NCBI GenBank assembly: GCA_934454845.1 | Contig: CAKSGV010000032.1 | Span: forward strand, 1-10,159 | Origin: an uncultured Eubacteriales bacterium | Lineage (GTDB): Bacteria; Bacillota; Clostridia; Oscillospirales; Acutalibacteraceae | Direction: 5' to 3' | DNA: 10,159 bases | Shown: positions 6,254-10,159 of the stretch, one piece after another | Layout: the number at the start of each line of letters is the position of its first letter | Position numbering within the stretch: the stretch's first letter is position 1 | Notes under the pieces: model-generated | The model's input: only the letters and a program-made list of their open reading frames with translations | Database searches by the model: none | What the model was told of the DNA's origin: nothing | Translations under genes and position numbers: made by a program

Positions 6254-6259
6254 CTCCTT
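6254..6259 (-). promoter_or_regulatory. Ribosome binding site that sets the transporter start
   Basis: The minus strand reads AAGGAG, seven bases before the ATG at 6246. This fixes the start and removes the 11 extra N-terminal residues of the longer TTG-initiated frame, which also has no ribosome site and begins at the predicted -10 region. Confidence 0.9.
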
Positions 6260-6278
6260 AAAAAAATGTTGTAAATCA

Positions 6279-6307
6279 ATTATATTTTGTTTTTGTAAAA
6301 TTGTCAA
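6279..6307 (-). promoter_or_regulatory. Perfect-consensus sigma-A promoter of the NSS transporter
   Basis: On the minus strand TTGACA (6302-6307) and TATAAT (6279-6284) are both exact consensus, with an exact 17-base, A-rich spacer. Transcription would start near 6272, leaving a leader of about 26 bases. A promoter this close to consensus normally needs a repressor or is meant for high constant expression. Confidence 0.92.
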
Positions 6308-6313
6308 TCTTTA

Positions 6314-6342
6314 TTGAAAACAGAAGTTCAATTTGTTATAAT
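6314..6342 (+). promoter_or_regulatory. Extended -10 sigma-A promoter of the ProX operon
   Basis: TTGAAA (6314-6319), a 17-base spacer and TATAAT (6337-6342), with TGT (6334-6336) giving an extended -10 element. The start should be near 6349, so the leader is only about 16 bases and begins almost at the ribosome site. Its -35 box is six bases from the -35 box of the divergent transporter promoter. Confidence 0.9.
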
Positions 6343-6364
6343 TAAGCAAAGGAGAAAAGATAAT

Positions 6365-6847
6365 ATGGGGAAAAAAGAAATATATGATTTTTTTAATAAT
6401 CAGGGAATAAATTTCGAAGTGACCGAGCATAAAGCGGTCTTTAATATGGAAGAATTAAGCAATGTCGACCTTCCCTATCCTGAGTGTGACGCAAAAAATC
6501 TTTTTGTGCGCGATGAAAAAAAGAAAAATTATTATCTTATAACAGTTAAGGGTGATAAAAGAGTAAATTTAAAGGAATTCAGAAAGGCGCACGGGCTTAA
6601 AAACCTTTCTTTTGCCTCGCCCGAAGATCTTTTAAGTATTTTAAAGCTTACTCCGGGATCTGTAACTCCTTTAGGTCTTTTAAACGACGAAGAAAACAAA
6701 GTTCACTTCTTTTTAGACCAAGAATTTAACGGCGGAAAGATAGGCGTTCACCCTAACGACAACACGGCAACCGTCTGGCTTGACGTTTCCGACTTAATAA
6801 AGATCATTGAAAACTCAGGCAATGAAGTAACAGTTACCGAAATTTAG
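6365..6847 (+). CDS. proX: ProX/YbaK-type Ala-tRNA(Pro) editing protein
   Basis: This 160-residue single-domain cytosolic protein should hydrolyse Ala-tRNA(Pro), the mischarged product of prolyl-tRNA synthetase, as a free-standing counterpart of the synthetase INS editing domain. Visible family features: ECDAKNLFVRD (40-50), where K44 matches the invariant active-site lysine; VKGDKRVNLKEF (61-72); the GSVTPLGLLND loop (98-108), which is the GxxxP substrate loop; and IGVHPNDNTAT (126-136) near the C-terminus. Its length matches ProX/PrdX proteins. Two starts are possible in frame; I choose ATG 6365 because AAAGGAG (6348-6354) lies ten bases before it, while the upstream TTG at 6314 is the -35 box itself. 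It is the first gene of the operon, and its stop is eight bases before the thioesterase ATG. Ybak-family proteins specific for Cys-tRNA(Pro) are the alternative; the sequence is closer to the alanine-specific group. Confidence 0.9.
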   Translation: MGKKEIYDFFNNQGINFEVTEHKAVFNMEELSNVDLPYPECDAKNLFVRDEKKKNYYLITVKGDKRVNLKEFRKAHGLKNLSFASPEDLLSILKLTPGSVTPLGLLNDEENKVHFFLDQEFNGGKIGVHPNDNTATVWLDVSDLIKIIENSGNEVTVTEI

Positions 6848-6855
6848 GAGAAAAT

Positions 6856-7572
6856 ATGAAACTGGAATTTTCAAAAGATTATTACTTAAGATTATCTGAT
6901 TTTGACAGGTATTCAAATATAAAGCCGAGCGCAGTTCTCGATCTTTTTCAGGATATTGCCGCTCTTCACGCGGAAATGACGGGCGCGGGGTTTGACGATC
7001 TTGATAAAAAAGATCTTTTATGGGTAGTTGCAAGAACAAAAATTTATATTGATAAAATGCCGCAAAAATATTCCGATGTAAAAATTAAGACCTGGCCTTT
7101 AAATCCTAAAGGCATTATTTGCAGACGGGAATATTTAATGACAGATGCTTTAGGTGAAGCTCTTATCCGCGGAAGTTCCGATTGGATAGTAATAGATAAA
7201 AACACGAGAAAACCTGTAAGGCCTATTGGCATTTATCCCGAAAACACTGAATTTATTGAATCAATTGCTACAAATCCGAAATTAAAGCGTATTACACCTG
7301 ATGAAAACATTATAAAATCGGTAAAATGCATTCCCGGATTTTGCGAAACCGACGCTAACGGGCATATAAACAATATTAAATACGCCGATATTGCATTAAA
7401 CGCAATAGTTCCCGAAAAATCAAATTATATTTCTTTCGGCATTGATTATCACAGCGAGGTTATGCCTTATGAGGAACTTTCGCTCGAAGTATCAAAGGAA
7501 GAAAACACATATTTTGTAAACGGTATTTCTTCTTTAAACGAGCGAGCTTTCACATGTGAAATAAAATATTAA
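6856..7572 (+). CDS. Acyl-ACP thioesterase (FatA-like, double hot-dog)
   Basis: This 238-residue protein should release free fatty acids from acyl carrier protein. The first hot-dog domain opens with YYLRLSDFDRYSNIKPSAVLDLFQD (9-33, in two parts YYLRLSDFDRYSN + IKPSAVLDLFQD), with the 'central helix' entered through LDLFQDIAALHAE; LLWVVARTKIYIDKMP (54-69) and IKTWP (77-81) are typical of the family. The second domain contains CETDANGHINNIKYADIALNAI (163-184, key residues D166, N168, H170 and N173), which matches the DxNxHxNNxxY active-site motif of plant FatA/FatB and bacterial relatives. The C-terminal part, ending at 238, is short but complete. AGGAG is six bases before the ATG. It lies between ProX and the ABC exporter with gaps of 8 and 14 bases, so it is co-transcribed. 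Its chain-length preference cannot be read. A link with the exporter, for example removal of lipids, is only a possibility. Confidence 0.88.
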   Translation: MKLEFSKDYYLRLSDFDRYSNIKPSAVLDLFQDIAALHAEMTGAGFDDLDKKDLLWVVARTKIYIDKMPQKYSDVKIKTWPLNPKGIICRREYLMTDALGEALIRGSSDWIVIDKNTRKPVRPIGIYPENTEFIESIATNPKLKRITPDENIIKSVKCIPGFCETDANGHINNIKYADIALNAIVPEKSNYISFGIDYHSEVMPYEELSLEVSKEENTYFVNGISSLNERAFTCEIKY

Positions 7573-7586
7573 ATTCGGAGAAGAGA

Positions 7587-8498
7587 ATGGAACATATTAT
7601 AGAAATTAAAAACCTAAGCAAATCATTTTCGGATGTTAAGGCCGTAACGGATCTTTCGTTTTATGTTGACGAAGGTCAGCTTTTCGCCTTTTTGGGAGTT
7701 AACGGCGCGGGAAAATCAACTACAATTTCGATACTTTGCGGACTTCTTGAAAAAGATACGGGCGAAATAAGCATATGTTCCGAAAATATCGATAAAGGAT
7801 TTAAAAATATTTCAAAAGATCTCGGAGTGGTTTTTCAAAATTCTCTTTTAGACGGTTCGCTCAGCGTTAAAGATAATTTAAAATTCCGTGCGGCACTATA
7901 CGGATTAACTGGAGAAGAATTCAAAAAAAGACTCAACGAATTATCGAAAGAGCTTGATTTTAAAAGCTTTTTAAACCGACCTGTTTCAAAGCTTTCTGGC
8001 GGACAGCGAAGAAGAGCGGATATTGCGCGCGCCCTTTTCCACAAGCCGAAAATCCTTATTTTAGACGAACCTACGACAGGACTTGATCCGCAAACGAGAA
8101 AACAGCTCTGGGAATTCTTAGCTAATTTAAGGCAAAAAACAAAAATGACCGTTATTCTGACAACGCATTATATGGAAGAAGCTGCCGACGCCGACTATGT
8201 TCTTATAATCGACGGCGGAAAGATTGCAGCAAAGGGCACTCCGCTCGAACTTAAAAACAAGTATTCAGGAGATTTTATCTCCCTTTATTCAGTAAAAGAA
8301 GAGGATGTTAAAAAATTAGGCAAAAATTATACTTCTATACCCGGAGGATTTAAAATCGAGGTTGAAAACACCGCCGCCGCAACAAGCCTTATTCTTTCAA
8401 ACCCCGAAATATTTACGGATTATGAGATTGTAAAAGGGAAAATGGACGATGTATTTTTATCGGCAACAGGCAAAAAACCGAATGAGGAGGAAATATAA
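7587..8498 (+). CDS. ABC exporter ATP-binding subunit (DrrA/ABC-2 type)
   Basis: This 303-residue ATPase should power the adjacent permease. It has Walker A GVNGAGKST (37-45), Q-loop VVFQN with Q84, signature LSGGQRRR (136-143), Walker B ILILDE (156-161) with E161 as the catalytic base, D-loop 'GLDP' (165-168) and the switch histidine H194 in TTHYMEEA. After about 225 follows the short C-terminal extension common in drug-type ABC-2 ATPases, ending in the frequent 'MDDVFLSATG' motif (286-295). All key residues are present. GGAG lies before the ATG at the usual distance (GGAGAAGAGA). Its TAA overlaps the permease ATG by one base (TAATG), which points to equimolar, coupled expression. The nearest named relatives are DrrA-like exporters for hydrophobic compounds, but the cargo cannot be told from the ATPase. 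Confidence 0.95.
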   Translation: MEHIIEIKNLSKSFSDVKAVTDLSFYVDEGQLFAFLGVNGAGKSTTISILCGLLEKDTGEISICSENIDKGFKNISKDLGVVFQNSLLDGSLSVKDNLKFRAALYGLTGEEFKKRLNELSKELDFKSFLNRPVSKLSGGQRRRADIARALFHKPKILILDEPTTGLDPQTRKQLWEFLANLRQKTKMTVILTTHYMEEAADADYVLIIDGGKIAAKGTPLELKNKYSGDFISLYSVKEEDVKKLGKNYTSIPGGFKIEVENTAAATSLILSNPEIFTDYEIVKGKMDDVFLSATGKKPNEEEI

Positions 8499-9397
8499 TG
8501 ACCGGTCTTTATAATTTAACCGTTAGAAACAGTAAATTATATTTTAAAGATAAAGGCGCGTTTTTCTCCTCTCTTATAACGCCTATCATTTTGCTTGTGC
8601 TCTATGCAACATTTTTAAATAAGGTTTACCGCGAAAGCTTTGTATCAGCCCTTCCCGTTGGAGTAAAGGTAGCGGATAAGCTGATAGACGGAACTGTCGG
8701 AGCACAGCTTTTTTCCTCGCTTTTAGCCGTGAGCTGTATAACCGTATCGTTCTGCTGTAATATGGTAATGGTATCTGATAAGGCAAGCGGAGTCAGAGCA
8801 GACCTTACTGTCAGCCCCGTTAAAAATTCGGTGCTTTCGATGAGCTACTATATCGCTACTTTTATTTCTTCCCTGCTTGTTTGCAGTGTGGCTTTCTTAG
8901 TTTCGCTTCTGTATTTATCTCAGGTAGGTTGGTTTTTCACCTTAAAAGATATCTTATTTATTTTCGGAGATATAATTCTTCTTGTTTTGTTTGGAACGGC
9001 GCTTTCAAGCATAATAAACTTCTTCTTATCTTCTCAGGGGCAGATTTCCGCCGTGGGAACGATCGTCAGCGCAGGTTACGGATTTATCTGCGGAGCTTAT
9101 ATGCCTATCTATTCATTCTCAGAAAATCTTAAAAAGGTTCTTATGCTTCTCCCCGGAACTTACGGCACAAGCCTTATAAGAAACCATTCATTAAGAGGCA
9201 TTTATGAAGAAATGAAAAATGTCGGATTTTACAGCAAGGATATAGATATGATCAAAGACTCTATTGACTGCAATTTATACATAGACGGAGAGAAAGTTAA
9301 ATTAATTACAATGTTTTTAATAGTCTTTCTTTCCGTATTGGTTTTGATAGGCGTTTATATATTTCTTAATCTCTGGGTTAAAAGGAAAAAGAAATGA
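8498..9397 (+). CDS. ABC-2 type permease of the exporter
   Basis: This 299-residue inner-membrane subunit forms the transport path with the ATPase encoded just upstream. Six hydrophobic segments are visible: about 22-40, 68-92, 112-139, 150-177, 183-203 and 268-292, which is the ABC-2 arrangement, with a soluble loop of about 60 residues before the last segment. Residues 93-110 (SDKASGVRADLTVSPVKN) form the cytoplasmic coupling loop typical of the family, and 'GAYMPIYSF' followed by 'LLPGTYGTSLIRN' (199-229) is the usual post-TM5 region. The C-terminus is basic (VKRKKK), as expected inside the cell. GAGGAGG lies just before the ATG. The stop overlaps the next gene's start as ATGA. Two permease genes are often found with such ATPases; here there is one, so a homodimer is likely. 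Cargo is unknown. Confidence 0.9.
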   Translation: MTGLYNLTVRNSKLYFKDKGAFFSSLITPIILLVLYATFLNKVYRESFVSALPVGVKVADKLIDGTVGAQLFSSLLAVSCITVSFCCNMVMVSDKASGVRADLTVSPVKNSVLSMSYYIATFISSLLVCSVAFLVSLLYLSQVGWFFTLKDILFIFGDIILLVLFGTALSSIINFFLSSQGQISAVGTIVSAGYGFICGAYMPIYSFSENLKKVLMLLPGTYGTSLIRNHSLRGIYEEMKNVGFYSKDIDMIKDSIDCNLYIDGEKVKLITMFLIVFLSVLVLIGVYIFLNLWVKRKKK

Positions 9398-10074
9398 CAG
9401 AACTTCAAAAAGAATTATTTAAATTAAAAGACGAGGATTATAAAAAATTTCATCTGAAACTTTTGCCGGGTTATGATGAGGAAAAAATTATAGGAATAAG
9501 AATGCCTGTGCTTAAAAATTTCGAAAAGGATTTTAAAAATTCAAAAGATAAAGATATTTTTCTTTCCTCTCTTCCACATAAATATTATGAAGAGAATAAC
9601 CTTCATCTTTTACTGATAAATGAAATAAAGGATTTTGACGAATGCATCGAAAAAATCGATCTTTTTCTTCCCCATATCGATAATTGGGCGACCTGCGATA
9701 TAAAAAGACCAAAATGCTTTGAAAAAAATAAGGATAAGCTTTTAGAATATATCAAGAGCTGGCTTGATACGGATAAAACTTATACCGTTCGCTATGCGAT
9801 AAAAACTCTTATGGACTTTTATTTAAAAGAAGATTTTAACCCCGGTTTTCTTCAACTTGCCTGTGAAAAATGCTGCGATGAATATTATATTAATATGATG
9901 ATAGCCTGGTATTTTGCAACTGCGCTTGTTTTCAGATATGACGAGACATTAAAATATCTTAAAGAAAGAAAATTATCAAAGTGGGTTCATAATAAAACCA
10001 TTCAAAAATCTTTAGAAAGCTTCAGAATTGATGACGAGAAAAAGGAATATTTAAAAAAATTAAAAGAGATATGA
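9394..10074 (+). CDS. AlkD-like DNA alkylation-repair protein (HEAT-repeat DNA glycosylase family)
   Basis: This 226-residue, nearly all-helical protein belongs to the family of AlkD, a HEAT-like repeat glycosylase that removes positively charged alkylated purines without flipping the base. Bacillus cereus AlkD uses W109, D113, R148 and W187. Here the matching residues appear to be W98 and D102 (IDNWATCD, 95-102), R133 (TVRYAI, 131-136) and W172 (IAWYF, 170-174). The W-to-D and R-to-W distances (4 and 39) are equal to those of AlkD, and the D-to-R distance is four shorter. IRMPVLKNF (35-43), EENNLHLLLI (66-75) and NMMIAWYFATAL (167-178) are further family landmarks. Its ATG overlaps the permease stop (ATGA), with AAAGGAAA upstream. 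No metal site or other domain is seen. Activity is likely, but a structural or DNA-binding-only role is not excluded, since several family members lack strong glycosylase activity. Confidence 0.88.
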   Translation: MTELQKELFKLKDEDYKKFHLKLLPGYDEEKIIGIRMPVLKNFEKDFKNSKDKDIFLSSLPHKYYEENNLHLLLINEIKDFDECIEKIDLFLPHIDNWATCDIKRPKCFEKNKDKLLEYIKSWLDTDKTYTVRYAIKTLMDFYLKEDFNPGFLQLACEKCCDEYYINMMIAWYFATALVFRYDETLKYLKERKLSKWVHNKTIQKSLESFRIDDEKKEYLKKLKEI

Positions 10075-10086
10075 AATCATATCTCT
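10065..10086. repeat. Hairpin containing the stop codon of the AlkD-like gene
   Basis: AGAGATATGA (10065-10074) and TCATATCTCT (10077-10086) are perfect complements separated by AA; as RNA it gives a nine-pair stem with an AAAU loop. The TGA stop occupies 10072-10074, at the tip. No T-run follows, so it may protect the mRNA 3' end or be part of the repeat cluster that follows rather than act as a terminator. Confidence 0.6.
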
Positions 10087-10096
10087 CAGACTGTAG

Positions 10097-10135
10097 ACAA
10101 AGCAGGTTGTATTTAAGCGATACAACCTGCTTTGT
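10097..10135. repeat. 16-bp perfect inverted repeat (hairpin without T-run)
   Basis: ACAAAGCAGGTTGTAT (10097-10112) and ATACAACCTGCTTTGT (10120-10135) are perfect reverse complements with a seven-base loop (TTAAGCG). On the plus strand TTGGAAAATC follows and on the minus strand CTACAGTCTG, so neither side has the T-run of an intrinsic terminator. It is flanked by the 22-base palindrome at 10065-10086 and by a six-base arm pair GAAAAT/ATTTTC (10138-10143, 10152-10157) at the window edge. This looks like a dispersed palindromic repeat or a Rho-independent terminator lacking its tail. Copies elsewhere in the genome would decide. Confidence 0.7.
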
Positions 10136-10159
10136 TGGAAAATCGGACCGAATTTTCAA

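Noticed and set aside
6314..6364. 17-codon N-terminal extension of ProX starting at TTG 6314
   Set aside because: The TTG is the -35 box and the extension spans the -10 box and ribosome site; the ATG at 6365 is correctly spaced from AAAGGAG.
1..10159. CRISPR array, tRNA or rRNA genes, complete insertion sequence
   Set aside because: I saw no regularly spaced direct repeats, no cloverleaf-like gene and no transposase; only a TnpV-type accessory gene hints at mobility.

Overview
The window looks like chromosome of a low-GC Gram-positive anaerobe, most likely a gut Clostridia member (Oscillospiraceae/Lachnospirales-like). This is inferred from the A+T-rich DNA, the strong AGGAGG-type ribosome sites, the near-consensus sigma-A promoters, and the gene content: a TnpV-family protein, an intracellular GH2 beta-mannosidase, an NSS transporter and a free-standing ProX. 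I cannot name a species.

Layout. (1) Positions 1-720 are accessory, minus-strand DNA: the first 16 codons of a helix-turn-helix protein at the left edge with its own strong promoter, then a strong terminator, a TnpV-family gene, and a 60-residue unknown protein whose stop overlaps the TnpV start. (2) Positions about 720-1160 are a long non-coding stretch with several inverted repeats. It ends in the promoter of a plus-strand gene at 1162-3552 for a GH2 beta-mannosidase-type enzyme. (3) A GC-rich hairpin at 3574-3612 separates this gene from a convergent minus-strand pair: an NSS-family sodium-dependent transporter and, downstream of it, an unrecognised 394-residue coiled-coil/four-membrane-segment protein. 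(4) At 6279-6342 two almost perfect sigma-A promoters sit back to back. The minus one drives the transporter. The plus one drives a tight five-gene operon: ProX-type Ala-tRNA(Pro) editing protein, acyl-ACP thioesterase, ABC exporter ATPase, ABC-2 permease, and AlkD-like DNA alkylation-repair protein. (5) The right edge holds hairpins without a T-run, one of which contains the alkD-like stop codon.

How the genes may work together. The beta-mannosidase is an isolated, regulated catabolic enzyme with a LacI/cre-like palindrome upstream. In the five-gene operon the last three genes overlap (TAATG, ATGA), so the exporter and the DNA-repair protein are very probably made together. A drug-type exporter paired with an AlkD-like glycosylase would fit a defence against a DNA-alkylating compound, but this is inference. 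I see no CRISPR array, tRNA, rRNA or complete insertion sequence. The least explained items are the 394-residue membrane/coiled-coil protein, the 60-residue partner of TnpV, and the palindrome-rich intergenic regions.
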